Positions 27,060-36,665 are shown, counted from the stretch's first letter. The stretch: 64,000 bases of DNA from Sporosarcina sp. FSL K6-2383 (GCF_038618305.1 NZ_CP152017.1:2643501-2707500); one strand, 5' to 3'. Numbers and translations: made by a program. The notes: generated by a model from the letters alone, not told the origin.

Positions 27060-27084
27060 GGCCCGTCGGTTTGACGGGCTTTTC
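27060..27084 (+). terminator. ysdB terminator
   Basis: GCCCGTC/GACGGGC with a five-base loop and TTTTCTT tail, between convergent ysdB and ysdA. Confidence 0.8.
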
Positions 27085-27375
27085 TTATGCGGTGAATCCC
27101 CCAGGCATCCGAACACCTAACAAATATAACATACCCACCCCATAAACCATTGCTAATAGAAGGAAGCCGATACGGAATGATGTGTGCCGTGTCTTATGAC
27201 GAAACATTTGCATACCTAAATAAGCACCAATGCCACCGCCAAGGATCGCCAGTAACCATAAATTTCTTTCTGGCACTCTGCGCCCTCTTTTCTTCGCTTG
27301 TCGCTTATCATACCCCATTGCTGCAAAAACCCAAATGGACATAAACATAATCCAACTTATTATTATCGATTGCAC
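27085..27375 (-). CDS. ysdA: DUF1294 membrane protein YsdA
   Basis: 96 residues with three hydrophobic segments and the DUF1294 motif YDKRQAKKRGRRVPE followed by LLAILGGGIGAYLGM. Function unknown. It starts with GTG, seven bases after GGAGG. It sits downstream of rplT on the same strand, as in B. subtilis, but a strong terminator between them suggests separate transcription. Confidence 0.85.
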   Translation of the reverse strand: MQSIIISWIMFMSIWVFAAMGYDKRQAKKRGRRVPERNLWLLAILGGGIGAYLGMQMFRHKTRHTSFRIGFLLLAMVYGVGMLYLLGVRMPGGFTA

Positions 27376-27505
27376 CCATTTCCCTCCTTCTCTCTTGCTT
27401 CATTTTACACTATTTTTTAATCAGAATGTCCCTAATTGTGTGAAACTGGGCTACCCCTGGCAAACTCGATATCCCTTATCCACCTCTTCTACTTTGCTAA
27501 TAGAC

Positions 27506-27556
27506 AAAAAAGCCACCTCGATATCGGATTAACTCCGATTTTCGAGGTGGCTTTTA
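27506..27556 (-). terminator. rplT operon terminator
   Basis: AGCCACCTCGA/TCGAGGTGGCT with an inner ATCGGA/TCCGAT stem and six T residues on the minus strand. Confidence 0.9.
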
Positions 27557-27565
27557 GTTATAGAC

Positions 27566-27925
27566 TTATTTTGCGATTGATTTTTTAGCTGCATCTGCAA
27601 GTTGTGCAAACGCTGATGCGTCAGTTACCGCAAGATCAGCTAGCATTTTGCGGTTAACGTCGATGCCAGCCACTTTTAAACCGTGCATAAGTGTACTGTA
27701 TGAAAGACCGTTAATACGTGCAGCTGCATTGATACGTGTGATCCAAAGTTTACGGAATTCACGTTTCTTTTGACGACGGTCACGGTATGCATAGTTAAAT
27801 GATTTCATGACCTGTTGGTTTGCGACTTTGTAAAGTCTATGTTTTGAACCGTAATAACCTTTTGCTAATTTCAATACTCGATTACGACGCTTGCGCGTCA
27901 CTGTTCCACCTTTTACGCGTGGCAT
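27566..27925 (-). CDS. rplT: Ribosomal protein bL20
   Basis: 119 residues, the usual length. Basic N-terminal helix ([20 protein letters not shown]) and the globular C-terminal domain. It joins the 50S subunit early in assembly and, in Bacillota, represses its own operon through the infC leader. It is the last gene of infC-rpmI-rplT; a GGAGG site precedes the ATG. Confidence 0.98.
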   Translation of the reverse strand: MPRVKGGTVTRKRRNRVLKLAKGYYGSKHRLYKVANQQVMKSFNYAYRDRRQKKREFRKLWITRINAAARINGLSYSTLMHGLKVAGIDVNRKMLADLAVTDASAFAQLADAAKKSIAK

Positions 27926-27966
27926 AGTTCATTACCTCCTGCTTTTCTGTCCGATTATGGTTTGAA

Positions 27967-28167
27967 TTATTTTACGTATGTCAGCATTTCGCGGATACGT
28001 TTGTAGTCTCCTGAAGAAACGAGTGAAGCTTTACGCAGGTGGCGTTTCGCTTTTGTCGATTTATTCGCAAAAAGGTGACTTGTGTAAGCACGGCCGCGTT
28101 TCAATTTACCAGAACCGGTTTTTTTGAAACGTTTCGCTGAACCGCGGTGAGTTTTCATTTTTGGCAT
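27967..28167 (-). CDS. rpmI: Ribosomal protein bL35
   Basis: 66 residues, standard length, with the family pattern [19 protein letters not shown]. It is a 50S subunit protein encoded between infC and rplT, 27 bases from infC and 41 from rplT. GGAGG precedes the ATG. Confidence 0.98.
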   Translation of the reverse strand: MPKMKTHRGSAKRFKKTGSGKLKRGRAYTSHLFANKSTKAKRHLRKASLVSSGDYKRIREMLTYVK

Positions 28168-28194
28168 GTTCTGTTCCTCCTAAATCTTTCGTTG

Positions 28195-28713
28195 TTACTG
28201 TTTTTCAGCAGTTGGTGCAAGTACTAAGAACATACTGCGACCTTCCATCTTCGGTCTTTGTTCAACCGTAGATACATCTTTGCACGCTTCTGCGAAACGG
28301 TCAAGGACACGCTGTCCAATTTCCTTGTGTGTAATTGCACGTCCACGGAAACGGATAGAGCATTTTACTTTGTCGCCTTTTTCAAGGAATTTGATTGCGT
28401 TACGTAGTTTCGTTTGAAAATCATGCTCGTCGATTGTCGGGCTTAGTCGAACTTCTTTGAGTAGGATAATCTTCTGATTTTTACGTACTTCGCGGTCCTT
28501 TTTCTGTTGCTCAAATTTGAACTTCCCATAGTCCATGATACGAGCTACTGGGGGTTTCGCTTGTGGAGCGACAAGGACGAGATCCAAATTCGCACGAGCG
28601 GCGATTTCTAGTGCCTCGGTACGAGTTTTGATTCCGAGCTGATCGCCGTTATGGTCGATAATTCGCAGCTCGCGGGCACGAATACCCTCATTTACGTACA
28701 TGTCTTTGCTAAT
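28195..28713 (-). CDS. infC: Translation initiation factor IF-3
   Basis: 172 residues with the usual N-terminal domain, basic linker ([20 protein letters not shown]) and C-terminal 30S-binding domain. It keeps 30S subunits free and checks initiator tRNA pairing. The start is placed at ATT 28711-28713 (ATT AGC AAA GAC), nine bases after CGGAGG. IF-3 genes classically start at AUU, which lets IF-3 repress its own translation. Longer frames exist upstream but lack a site and run into the leader. Confidence 0.95.
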   Translation of the reverse strand: MSKDMYVNEGIRARELRIIDHNGDQLGIKTRTEALEIAARANLDLVLVAPQAKPPVARIMDYGKFKFEQQKKDREVRKNQKIILLKEVRLSPTIDEHDFQTKLRNAIKFLEKGDKVKCSIRFRGRAITHKEIGQRVLDRFAEACKDVSTVEQRPKMEGRSMFLVLAPTAEKQ

Positions 28714-28966
28714 AGTAATCCACCTCCGGATGTTATCTCGCGAATACATGGTTTGGGTATATCAACCACTTAGGTCGATCCCACAGGTCCATCCAATCAA
28801 AAAAGGTAGACAAATTAGATTTGTCTACCCGCGTATGTGTACGTACATCGAAATGCACGGCACGTTCACTCATGTGTTGACCTGTCAACAACGTCTAGGC
28901 GTCAAACAGGTGAGAAGCGGGTAGCCTCTTCTTATACCACAAACTGTATTCAGTTATTTACTAACC
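28714..28966 (-). promoter_or_regulatory. infC-rpmI-rplT leader (L20-type attenuator)
   Basis: A roughly 250-base untranslated leader between the promoter and infC. It contains an intrinsic terminator (GGTAGACAAAT/ATTTGTCTACC, 28805-28829, then six T residues on the minus strand). An upstream segment near 28917-28930 (GAGGCTACCC) can compete for the GGTAG arm. This is the layout of the L20 leader, where bL20 binding promotes termination. The L20-binding fold itself was not modelled. Confidence 0.7.
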
Positions 28967-28972
28967 TTAATT

Positions 28973-29001
28973 ACTTTAACACAAGACGTTATACATGTCA
29001 A
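28973..29001 (-). promoter_or_regulatory. Sigma-A promoter of infC-rpmI-rplT
   Basis: TTGACA (consensus), a 17-base spacer and TAAAGT on the minus strand. It sits at the start of the leader and directly beside the dispersed element at 29011. Confidence 0.65.
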
Positions 29002-29010
29002 CAACTATAT

Positions 29011-29137
29011 TCAATTACGCCTCGGCGTAATTGCGTCCAAATTTTGAATTGCGCTTGCGCAATTAACTCCTTTCAAAATTTGTGACATCCGCCGGAGGCT
29101 TAACTTGAATCGGCAGATTTTCTGCCGATTCAAGTTA
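29011..29137 (+). repeat. Three-hairpin dispersed element, copy 2
   Basis: Hairpin 1 is AATTACGCC/GGCGTAATT, hairpin 2 AAATTTTGAATTGCGC against GCGCAATT and TTCAAAATTT, hairpin 3 a perfect 16-bp repeat (29102-29117 and 29121-29136). Hairpin 3 covers the thrS stop codon and no separate thrS terminator is seen, so hairpin 3 may do that job. Every base difference from copies 1 and 4 in hairpins 1 and 2 is matched on the opposite arm. Confidence 0.82.
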
Positions 29138-31069
29138 TATAGAAGTGACTTCTTCTTGCAATTTCACAATAAATTCCTCAAACGGCATGCTTTCAGATTT
29201 TTGCTCACCGTATTTACGAACATTCACTTCGCCCGTTTCTACTTCTTTATCACCTAGTACAAGCATATAAGGTACTTTTTGCATTTGCGCTTCACGGATT
29301 TTATAACCGATTTTTTCTTCACGGCTATCAATGTCTACACGGAAGCCAGCTGCAACTAATTTTTCACGTACACCATCTGCATAGTCGAAATGTGCATCTG
29401 GTGATACAGGAATCACTTCTACTTGAACAGGTGCCAACCAAGTTGGGAATGCACCTTTGTATTCTTCAATTAGGAATGCGACAAAACGTTCCATCGTTGA
29501 CACAACACCACGGTGAATAACGACCGGACGATGTTGCTTGCCGTCTTCTCCTACATATGTCAGGTCAAAACGTTCTGGTAGTAAGAAGTCTAGTTGCACA
29601 GTTGACAACGTTTCTTCCATACCAATGGCTGTTTTTACTTGAACGTCTAATTTTGGTCCGTAGAATGCTGCTTCGCCTTCCGCTTCCACATAATCCAGTC
29701 CCATTTCATCCATCGCTTCTTTTAACATTGTTTGTGCACGATTCCACATTGCATCGTCATCAAAATATTTTTCTGTATCTGCTGGATCACGATAAGACAC
29801 ACGGAATGAATAGTCTTCGATTTTGAAATCTTTATATACGTCAATGACAAGTTGCACAACACGTTTGAACTCGTCCTTAATTTGATCGGGACGGACAAAG
29901 ATATGGGCATCATTTAATGTCATCCCACGAACACGTTGCAAGCCTGATAGTGCACCTGACATTTCATAACGGTGCATCGTTCCTAGTTCTGCAATACGCA
30001 ATGGAAGGTTACGGTATGAATGAATACCATTTTTGTAAATCATCATATGGTGTGGACAGTTCATCGGACGCAACACAAGATCTTCGTTGTCCATGCTCAT
30101 CACAGGGAACATGCCGTCCTGGTAATGATCCCAGTGACCCGACGTTTTATACAATTCTACGCTTCCAAGAACTGGTGTGTAGACATGATCATACCCAAGC
30201 TTTTGCTCTTTATCGACGATATAACGTTCAATAATGCGGCGGATTGTTGCGCCTTTCGGTAACCACATTGGTAAGCCTTGACCCACTTTTTGTGAGTTCA
30301 TGAACAGATTCAATTCTTTACCGATTTTACGGTGATCACGCTCTTTTGCTTCCTCTAGCATATGAAGATGCTCTTTTAGTTCTTCTTTTTTGAAGAACGC
30401 TGTCCCATAAATACGTTGTAGCATTTTGTTATTGGAATCACCGCGCCAATACGCTCCTGCGATACTTAGCAATTTGATTTCTTTTAATTTCCCAGTGGAT
30501 GGCACGTGAACACCACGACATAGGTCGATGAAATCGCCTTGTTCGTAAAGGGATACTTGCTCTCCTGCTGGAATGGCTTCAAGCAATTCCAATTTGTATT
30601 CATCATCAATTTTCTTGAAAATTTCTGCTGCTTCTTCACGTGATACATCGTGACGGATGACTTCAACATTTTCAGCAATAATTCGTTTCATTTCTTTTTC
30701 AAGCTCTGGTAAATCTTCTGCCGTAATCGGTGTTGGTGAATCAATATCGTAATAGAATCCGCTAGAGATAACAGGTCCAATGCCCAATTTCGCATCCGGG
30801 AATTTACGCTTCACAGCCTGTGCTAATAAATGCGCTGAACTATGACGTAAAATTTCTAATGCCTCAGCTGATTGTGGTGTAATGATGCCAAAGTCACCAC
30901 CTTCAGTAAGTGGTGTTTTTAAATCGACGAGCTTGTCCCCCACTTTACCCGCCAACGCACTTTTGCGTAGTCCTGGGCTAATGGATGCTGCAACATCCTC
31001 AGTTGTTGTCCCCTGTGGAAACTCCTTCACTGCGCCATCTGGAAATTGTAATTTAATCATATCTGCCAT
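29135..31069 (-). CDS. thrS: Threonine--tRNA ligase
   Basis: A 644-residue class II synthetase with an N-terminal TGS domain (1-60), the editing domain with [13 protein letters not shown] near 75 and [10 protein letters not shown] near 183, a catalytic core with the zinc Cys in RPMNCPHHM near 335, and a C-terminal anticodon-binding domain. Length normal. The ATG lies nine bases after AAAGGAG. A T-box leader controls it. The stop codon is embedded in hairpin 3 of the dispersed element. Confidence 0.97.
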   Translation of the reverse strand: MADMIKLQFPDGAVKEFPQGTTTEDVAASISPGLRKSALAGKVGDKLVDLKTPLTEGGDFGIITPQSAEALEILRHSSAHLLAQAVKRKFPDAKLGIGPVISSGFYYDIDSPTPITAEDLPELEKEMKRIIAENVEVIRHDVSREEAAEIFKKIDDEYKLELLEAIPAGEQVSLYEQGDFIDLCRGVHVPSTGKLKEIKLLSIAGAYWRGDSNNKMLQRIYGTAFFKKEELKEHLHMLEEAKERDHRKIGKELNLFMNSQKVGQGLPMWLPKGATIRRIIERYIVDKEQKLGYDHVYTPVLGSVELYKTSGHWDHYQDGMFPVMSMDNEDLVLRPMNCPHHMMIYKNGIHSYRNLPLRIAELGTMHRYEMSGALSGLQRVRGMTLNDAHIFVRPDQIKDEFKRVVQLVIDVYKDFKIEDYSFRVSYRDPADTEKYFDDDAMWNRAQTMLKEAMDEMGLDYVEAEGEAAFYGPKLDVQVKTAIGMEETLSTVQLDFLLPERFDLTYVGEDGKQHRPVVIHRGVVSTMERFVAFLIEEYKGAFPTWLAPVQVEVIPVSPDAHFDYADGVREKLVAAGFRVDIDSREEKIGYKIREAQMQKVPYMLVLGDKEVETGEVNVRKYGEQKSESMPFEEFIVKLQEEVTSI

Positions 31070-31101
31070 TTGTAAACACTCCTTTTTTATTTTTGGGAAT
31101 C

Positions 31102-31370
31102 AAAAAAAGCCCCATCCCTGGAAAGGGACGAAGCTTTAGCTCGCGGTTCCACCCTTGTTTCTTCAGTCCAACACAAATAAATGTTTGGAAAGATGAAGCT
31201 TGACATCGGCTAACGGGCCGGGACCGTCAATGATTACTAAAATATTCACCATCGCTGCTCCAAGGTGGTAAATCGTTCGTCTATCCGTCGGGGCTTCCAG
31301 CCAATGACCCCGTTCTCTGTAGGTCGACAAAACAATTGTTGTCCTCTTCGTTGCATTTCAGATTAATTAA
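31102..31370 (-). promoter_or_regulatory. thrS T-box leader with terminator
   Basis: The highly conserved T-box AGGGTGGAACCGCG is present (near 31142-31155), followed by a 12-bp terminator stem (TCCCT/AGGGA core, 31109-31134) and seven T residues (31102-31108). Stem I appears to lie at about 31230-31345. A candidate threonine specifier ACC is at 31267-31269 or 31264-31266; I cannot fix it without folding. Uncharged tRNA-Thr should favour the antiterminator and raise thrS expression. Confidence 0.9.
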
Positions 31371-31416
31371 TATAATTGAGTATACGCCGGTTGCAAAGTA
31401 AATGCAAGCCTGTTTT

Positions 31417-32190
31417 TCAAAGCACTACTTGATCCTCTAGGTTTCTCCATAAATGATGCGCTTCCCTAGCAATATGCTCCAGCAAATCTGGCGGAGCTGT
31501 TGTGATGGCAGCACAGGATTTGATGAGTGCGCTTAATTCTAGTTTAAATGCTTCTAGGGCTTTGGCTTCTTTAATAACCATTTGGTTAAAGGTGTTTAAT
31601 ACCGGGGATACTTCGTTACGTGGCTGACGTAGTATTGTTTTAAGTGCATTTGCTTGGAGGAATAAGTTCTCAAATTTTCTCGTCATTGCCCTAACTTGGT
31701 CATGTAGTTCATAGTTCGAGGCATCAACATAATGGCTGATGAAAATGAGATGATCGACCATTTGCCGCAGCCAAAAGTTATTTTCATGGATCGTTGCATT
31801 TGCTGGAGAGACATAAGCACCTGTTTCAATTAATTTAAAAACCTTTTGCGCTTCTTCTGCTTCACGTATCATATGGTCGAGTAGAGATGTGGGTGTCGAA
31901 ATAATGACTTCGCAGTGTAACGCCTTATCCATCGTATGGACAAGTAAGTCATGAAATTCATGTGTGGAGCTTTTGGCTTCATCCAATAAAGTCCCGATAT
32001 CACCCGTTTTTGATTCTGCTTTTTTAAAAATTATCCCCATTCGTTGCGTCATAAGCTGATTAGCACGGGCTAGCTCTAACTCATGATGACTAATTTCCCG
32101 ATCAAAAAATTCCCCATGCTCAAAATTATTGCGCACCCAAAAGTCAATAATGCCAAAGGTATCCCTTTCATAATTATCCGTGTAAGGCAT
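31417..32190 (-). CDS. DUF2935 protein
   Basis: 257 residues forming two related helical halves, rich in His and Glu at regular spacing (WVRNNFEHGEFFDRE near 18, EFHDLLVH near 78, NNFWLRQMVDHLIFISHY near 137). This is the DUF2935 pattern, which suggests a ferritin-like, metal-binding four-helix fold. No signal peptide is seen. The biological role is unknown. The gene stands alone, with AAGAGGTGG before the ATG. In B. subtilis this spot holds sporulation gene ytxC, which is not seen here. Confidence 0.8.
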   Translation of the reverse strand: MPYTDNYERDTFGIIDFWVRNNFEHGEFFDREISHHELELARANQLMTQRMGIIFKKAESKTGDIGTLLDEAKSSTHEFHDLLVHTMDKALHCEVIISTPTSLLDHMIREAEEAQKVFKLIETGAYVSPANATIHENNFWLRQMVDHLIFISHYVDASNYELHDQVRAMTRKFENLFLQANALKTILRQPRNEVSPVLNTFNQMVIKEAKALEAFKLELSALIKSCAAITTAPPDLLEHIAREAHHLWRNLEDQVVL

Positions 32191-32215
32191 AACCCACCTC
32201 TTCCATATTAGTAGT

Positions 32216-32238
32216 AGCCTCGTATGCTATGCGAGGCT
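32216..32238. promoter_or_regulatory. Short strong hairpin between divergent genes
   Basis: AGCCTCGTAT and ATGCGAGGCT pair over ten positions around a GCT loop, 26 bases upstream of the DUF2935 start. It has a short T run only on the plus strand. It may stop antisense transcription or act in the DUF2935 leader. Confidence 0.35.
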
Positions 32239-32297
32239 GTTTTGGAATATGTAAACGGTGTAAAATTAGGTCATTTCTACACATGAAATTTTTCAAC

Positions 32298-32326
32298 GAA
32301 TAAAAATTACTTTAATGCACATGATA
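32298..32326 (+). promoter_or_regulatory. Sigma-G-like promoter
   Basis: GAATA, a 17-base spacer and CATGATA match the sigma-F/G pattern (GNATR, CATNNTA) exactly. It lies just before the ribosome binding site of the 64-aa gene; the leader would be very short, which is a caution. Confidence 0.45.
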
Positions 32327-32347
32327 TATTCATGGAGGTGATTAATC

Positions 32348-32542
32348 TTGCCCAAAAACAACAATACGGACAATAAGCGCATTGAAAACAAAGACCCTAA
32401 ACAAAATCAAGACGCAAGCAAAAATGACATGCGTGGAGAATTTGGCGATACATTTGACATCGATCGGTTGAATAATCAAAAAAACAACAATAAAAGACGG
32501 AATAACAACAATGATTTAGATCCTGGAAAAAGAAACTTTTAA
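32348..32542 (+). CDS. Small Asn/Lys-rich hydrophilic protein, possibly forespore-expressed
   Basis: 64 residues, very hydrophilic, with asparagine and lysine making up much of the chain, and a more structured middle (GEFGDTFDIDRLN). No known SASP family or Gpr cleavage motif is recognised. The TTG start is backed by GGAGGTGAT. A sigma-G-like promoter upstream and the size suggest a small spore protein, but this is inference. It is followed by a strong terminator shared with dnaI. Confidence 0.65.
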   Translation: MPKNNNTDNKRIENKDPKQNQDASKNDMRGEFGDTFDIDRLNNQKNNNKRRNNNNDLDPGKRNF

Positions 32543-32568
32543 CATCGGTCCATTGCTATAATAATCAC

Positions 32569-32612
32569 AAATGCGTATGACTAAGAATCGCTTCTTAATC
32601 ATACGCATTTAT
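32569..32612. terminator. Bidirectional terminator between the 64-aa gene and dnaI
   Basis: A 19-position stem (AAATGCGTATGACTAAGAA with its complement at 32592-32610, one mismatch) and a 4-nt loop. Confidence 0.85.
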
Positions 32613-32613
32613 T

Positions 32614-33558
32614 TTACTTCCCGCGCCTATTTTCACCATCAAGTCGCAATGGACTGCTGACCATACGAATTCTTTCCATGATACGCGCAGCTTTAACTGC
32701 TTCTTTTTCACCGCGCTGGCTATACGTCAAATGATGTTCTAATTCTTCATAACTAAAATTCGATGTGAAAAATGTCGGTAATTTTTCAGCCATTCTAAAT
32801 TGTAAAATAGTCCCAATCACTTCATCACGTGTCCAAGCAGACATTGCCTCCGCACCGATATCATCAAGCATAAGCACCTGTGCTTTTTTCACAAACTCAA
32901 TTTTTTCATTGAGCGACTGATCCTGTATCGACTGTTTCATCTCACGCACAAACTCCGGCACATAGACAGCAACTGTACGAATTCGACGATTTGCCAATTC
33001 ATTAGCTAAGGCGCCTAAAATAAAGGACTTCCCAATACCAAACGGACCGTAAATATACATCCCTTTTTCAGGAAGCTTCCCCGTTTCGTCAAAAGCATTC
33101 AAAAAGTCTTTCGCTACACGCACAATTCTAACTCGACTATCATCGAAAAACATATCAATATTTTGCAGTCTCGCCTCCATGACATCCTTTGGCATATAAT
33201 AACTGTCAATCATCTTAGACACATTTCTACTTTCTTCGTCTATGAGCTTATTCCTACATTTCATATACTCCACATCAATTAGACCACGCGTCAGTACCAA
33301 TTTCGGTTCGAACCCTTTCAACACATTAATACAGCCTCCAAGGTCCGCACATTTACCACAATCATGCGAAGCTGATGCATAATCGTATAATTTCGGCAGG
33401 CTCCGGTCGACAACATCTTTGTTAATGTCATCTGCATGATCCGTCAAAAACTGCTGGACACCCGGACTTTCCATCACTTCATTACGCAACTCTTCATAGC
33501 GCGCTGCAAAAGCTGGTGCTTTTACGACACGTTTCATTGTATCTCCAATTCGTTCCAT
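32614..33558 (-). CDS. dnaI: Primosomal protein DnaI (helicase loader)
   Basis: A 314-residue AAA+ helicase loader that loads the DnaC replicative helicase in Bacilli. The N-terminal domain has the zinc-binding Cys set CGKCADLGGC near 67. The Walker A motif GPFGIGKS lies near 171 and Walker B LMLDDIGAEA near 232. Its ATG begins one base after the dnaB stop, so dnaB-dnaI are translated together, as in B. subtilis. Confidence 0.96.
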   Translation of the reverse strand: MERIGDTMKRVVKAPAFAARYEELRNEVMESPGVQQFLTDHADDINKDVVDRSLPKLYDYASASHDCGKCADLGGCINVLKGFEPKLVLTRGLIDVEYMKCRNKLIDEESRNVSKMIDSYYMPKDVMEARLQNIDMFFDDSRVRIVRVAKDFLNAFDETGKLPEKGMYIYGPFGIGKSFILGALANELANRRIRTVAVYVPEFVREMKQSIQDQSLNEKIEFVKKAQVLMLDDIGAEAMSAWTRDEVIGTILQFRMAEKLPTFFTSNFSYEELEHHLTYSQRGEKEAVKAARIMERIRMVSSPLRLDGENRRGK

Positions 33559-33559
33559 T

Positions 33560-34915
33560 TCACTCCACCCCGTTTCCTGTTACACCTAATTCCTTCAATA
33601 ATCGCCTACGCTCTTCGTCGACAGCTACCGATTTCTTCGGCTCTTTCTTGTCCTGCGGTTGTTCTTTTTTGTAAAACCAATCAGGCACTTTTTCTTCGCG
33701 CGTTGGTTTTCTTTGCACTGCTGGCTTTTGACCTTCATTTTTCCACTTCGTATACTTATCATGTTCTTGGCGCGCCAACTCCATTGCCGCTTCTGCTGTC
33801 TCTAGTTCTTTATTCGCCCAATGGGAGGCAATTCGCTCCACATACTTGTTTGTCAATTTCCCATCATTGCGGAGATAAACATATTGTAATAGCGTATTGA
33901 CGACGCCATAAGACAACTCATATGTATTGACTAGCCTTTCAGCCAACTCCACATCCACAGATAACGGCTCCTTGCCGCCCCTTAATTCACGTAGGATTTC
34001 AATCGGAGAAGTGTTTTCAAGATAATAGGCGTTTGCATCGCCCCGTGATTTTAGTTCAGCTGATTGTTTAGGTGGCTCCTGTACAAAGACTTTTTGCAAT
34101 TGGGGCGGCTGTTTTGTTACATTCATCTTATAAAATTCGGAAGCAGCTTTACGCAATCGCTCTTCCGGCAATTTAAGGTCCTCATCAAGCGCCATTATCA
34201 CCACTTTTTGCATATCTAGTGGATTCAATGTATATAAAAAGGCCAATTTTGCAATCATTGCCTTTGAAACAGTAGATAATGCAGCTTGCGGAACCATTTG
34301 CTCAGACAAACCAGATTGCAAAAGATCAAAATCAAAATCTGTCTGCACAAACGGAACGCCTAACGACTCAGTACGGCCTTTAAAATCAGCAACTTCATCT
34401 ATAATCGTTCCTTTTTGGATAGGAGTGTATACATCCAAAAATGTTCTAGATACATCCTCAAAGTCATTATCCCGCTTAAGGTCTAATGAAAATCGAGCAC
34501 GTAAGCCCCGATACGACTGCTCACCTATTTTACTAAATAGAAACGTCGATAGTAAGGGATCTGCAAAAAAAGCCTTGGCATCAAGTGGCGGCAATAGCTC
34601 GTACAAAAACTCTCTAGCATCACCACTTTTCTTTCTGGATGTTCGCAATAGCCCGATAGCTTCGAGCGAGATACGCGCTTCAAAAACAGGTCCAAGTGGC
34701 ATCGTCAAAATATTCATCAAGTGATAGTGGTTATAGACCAAATTCTCTTGCTGCTCTGCATCTGCCCATAGTGTCATAAATAGGCTCATAGCATCCCGAC
34801 CAATAAGCGGCTGATAAAATAACGTAACTAATTGGCGGTCATAATCTGTAAATGGGTGTGCCAACATGATTGTATAAGCATCAATTGGCTGAAGCTCCTT
34901 GTAGAGGTATGCCAT
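33560..34915 (-). CDS. dnaB: Replication initiation and membrane attachment protein DnaB
   Basis: 451 residues, the Bacillota DnaB (not the helicase), which helps load helicase at oriC and at restart sites and binds membrane. DnaD/DnaB-type helical domains span the N-terminal half and about 300-400 (SPIEILRELRGGKEPL). The tail is charged. The start is set at ATG 34913-34915, seven bases after GGAGG; a GTG one codon upstream is also possible. Operon with nrdR upstream and dnaI downstream. Confidence 0.93.
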   Translation of the reverse strand: MAYLYKELQPIDAYTIMLAHPFTDYDRQLVTLFYQPLIGRDAMSLFMTLWADAEQQENLVYNHYHLMNILTMPLGPVFEARISLEAIGLLRTSRKKSGDAREFLYELLPPLDAKAFFADPLLSTFLFSKIGEQSYRGLRARFSLDLKRDNDFEDVSRTFLDVYTPIQKGTIIDEVADFKGRTESLGVPFVQTDFDFDLLQSGLSEQMVPQAALSTVSKAMIAKLAFLYTLNPLDMQKVVIMALDEDLKLPEERLRKAASEFYKMNVTKQPPQLQKVFVQEPPKQSAELKSRGDANAYYLENTSPIEILRELRGGKEPLSVDVELAERLVNTYELSYGVVNTLLQYVYLRNDGKLTNKYVERIASHWANKELETAEAAMELARQEHDKYTKWKNEGQKPAVQRKPTREEKVPDWFYKKEQPQDKKEPKKSVAVDEERRRLLKELGVTGNGVE

Positions 34916-34963
34916 CACGGCTCCTCCTCCCTCTCTAGGTGACTAATAAATTGAAGTAAACTA

Positions 34964-35425
34964 TTATTTTTGCGAACGCTGCTGTAATCGTTGAAGCTCT
35001 TCAATAAAAACTGTCACGTCTTGATAATCACGATAAACCGATGCGAATCGAACATAAGCCACTTCATCGACATCTGCTAATAATTTCATCACCATTTCTC
35101 CAACCTCATCAGAATTGATTTCCGCGACTCCGGCACTTCTCAATTCTTTTTCGATGGAATAAACGATGGCTTTCAAATCCTCTAGAGCTACAGGACGTTT
35201 CTCACACGCGCGAATAAGGCCCCGCAATACTTTTTCTCCACTATACTCTTCCCGTGAACCATCCTTCTTCACAACAACGAGTGGTGTTTCCTCCACTTTT
35301 TCAAAAGTCGTAAATCGGAACGAACACTGTTCACATTCTCTACGACGTCGAATCGATCGATTCTCCTCGGCCGGTCTAGAATCGATGACCCGAGTGCCAT
35401 TGTATTGGCAAGCTGGACATTTCAT
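34964..35425 (-). CDS. nrdR: Transcriptional repressor NrdR
   Basis: 153 residues, usual length. An N-terminal zinc ribbon ([15 protein letters not shown], later CEQC) binds NrdR boxes of ribonucleotide reductase genes. An ATP-cone domain (about 45-135) senses ATP/dATP. The start is ATG 35423-35425, nine bases after GGAGG; the longer upstream frame is not needed. It leads nrdR-dnaB-dnaI. In B. subtilis speD lies between gapB and nrdR; it is absent here. Confidence 0.95.
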   Translation of the reverse strand: MKCPACQYNGTRVIDSRPAEENRSIRRRRECEQCSFRFTTFEKVEETPLVVVKKDGSREEYSGEKVLRGLIRACEKRPVALEDLKAIVYSIEKELRSAGVAEINSDEVGEMVMKLLADVDEVAYVRFASVYRDYQDVTVFIEELQRLQQRSQK

Positions 35426-35463
35426 AATGTGTATCCTCCGATTTTTCATAGATATATTTAATA

Positions 35464-35483
35464 AATTACGCCTCAGCATAATT
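35464..35483 (+). repeat. Fragment of the three-hairpin element
   Basis: AATTACGCC, CTC and AGCATAATT followed by GAGTCC match the hairpin 1 end of the dispersed element, with decay. The rest up to the gapB terminator has lost clear similarity. The orientation relative to gapB is the same as in intact copies. Confidence 0.5.
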
Positions 35484-35605
35484 GAGTCCATATTTATATG
35501 CCATTTTAACATTCATCCCGCTACTCATAAAATGAGGGGGATTTTTGATGAATCAAGTTAATTATAACAGAACATTAGCAAGAACATCAGAAAACCGTGC
35601 AAAGG

Positions 35606-35636
35606 AAAAAAATCCTCCATCAGTTTGATGGAGGAC
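35606..35636 (-). terminator. gapB terminator
   Basis: TCCTCCATCA/TGATGGAGGA with a 3-nt loop and a T-rich tail on the minus strand, six bases beyond the gapB stop. Confidence 0.85.
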
Positions 35637-35642
35637 TCATGA

Positions 35643-36665
35643 TTAGGCTGCTATAGCAGTTTGTAAGGCCTTGGCTACCTTTTTTGTTAAGTCAACAACG
35701 CGGGCGGAGTAGCCCCACTCATTATCATACCAAGCAAGCACTTTTATTTTTCGGTCACCCATGACAATCGTTGACAACCCGTCAATAATCGCAGAGTCCG
35801 TCGTCGTGTTAAAATCAATGGAAACTAGCGGTTCAGTCGTAAAACGCAGTATACCAGTCATTGTTCCAACGGATGCTTGTCTGAATGCTTCGTTTACCAT
35901 TTCAACTGTTACATCTGTTTTCACATCTACAACAAGATCGACAAGTGATACGTTTGGCGTCGGCACACGTAATGCCAAGCCATGAATCTTCCCTTCCAAT
36001 TCAGGAAGTACAAGTGATAGCGCTTTCGCCGCCCCTGTTGAAGTTGGAATAATGGACTGTGCACAAGCACGTGCACGCCGAAGGTCCTTATGCGGATTAT
36101 CTAAGTTTTTTTGGTCATTCGTATAGGCATGAACAGTTGTCATCAACCCATTTTCAATACCAAATGTATCATTCAATACTTTTGCTACTGGTGCCAAACA
36201 ATTCGTTGTACAGCTAGCATTTGAAATAATATCATGTTTTTCAATATCAAGCTTATCATCGTTGACGCCCAAAACGATTGTTATATCTTCATCGGTACCT
36301 GGTGCAGAGATGATAACTTTTTTTGCACCCGCCTTTAGATGAAGTGCGGCTTTGTCGCGTGAATTAAATTTACCTGTCGCTTCAATCACAATGTCTACAC
36401 CAAGCTCTTTCCAAGGTAGATTGAGCGGATCGCGATCTGAAACGATCATAACACGTTTTCCATTGACAACAAGTGCATGTTCTTCCACAATCACTTCACC
36501 ATCAAATGGTCCGTGATTGGTATCGTACTTGAGTAGATGGGCAAGAGTTTCTGGTGCGTACATCGCGTTCACCGCTACGATCGTTACTTCTTTCTCGGTG
36601 ATCATTTGGCGGAAAACCATCCGTCCAATCCGTCCAAACCCGTTAATCGCTATAGAAGTAGTCAT
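35643..36665 (-). CDS. gapB: Glyceraldehyde-3-phosphate dehydrogenase, gluconeogenic GapB type
   Basis: 340 residues with the catalytic cysteine in SNASCTTNC near residue 153. The loop after beta-2 reads VNAMYAPETLAHLLKYDTNHG and lacks the Asp that selects NAD in GapA, which fits the NADP-preferring GapB type working in gluconeogenesis. Two CcpN-type boxes lie in its promoter, as expected for gapB repression on sugars. GGAGG precedes the ATG. The neighbours coaE, mutM and polA match the B. subtilis gapB locus. Confidence 0.95.
   Translation of the reverse strand: MTTSIAINGFGRIGRMVFRQMITEKEVTIVAVNAMYAPETLAHLLKYDTNHGPFDGEVIVEEHALVVNGKRVMIVSDRDPLNLPWKELGVDIVIEATGKFNSRDKAALHLKAGAKKVIISAPGTDEDITIVLGVNDDKLDIEKHDIISNASCTTNCLAPVAKVLNDTFGIENGLMTTVHAYTNDQKNLDNPHKDLRRARACAQSIIPTSTGAAKALSLVLPELEGKIHGLALRVPTPNVSLVDLVVDVKTDVTVEMVNEAFRQASVGTMTGILRFTTEPLVSIDFNTTTDSAIIDGLSTIVMGDRKIKVLAWYDNEWGYSARVVDLTKKVAKALQTAIAA

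Noticed and set aside
28837..29085. Plus-strand frame ending in SITPRRNCVQILNCACAI
   Set aside because: It lies in the antisense of the infC leader and reads through the dispersed element. The same frame is broken at different points in other copies, and base changes follow the stems and not codons.
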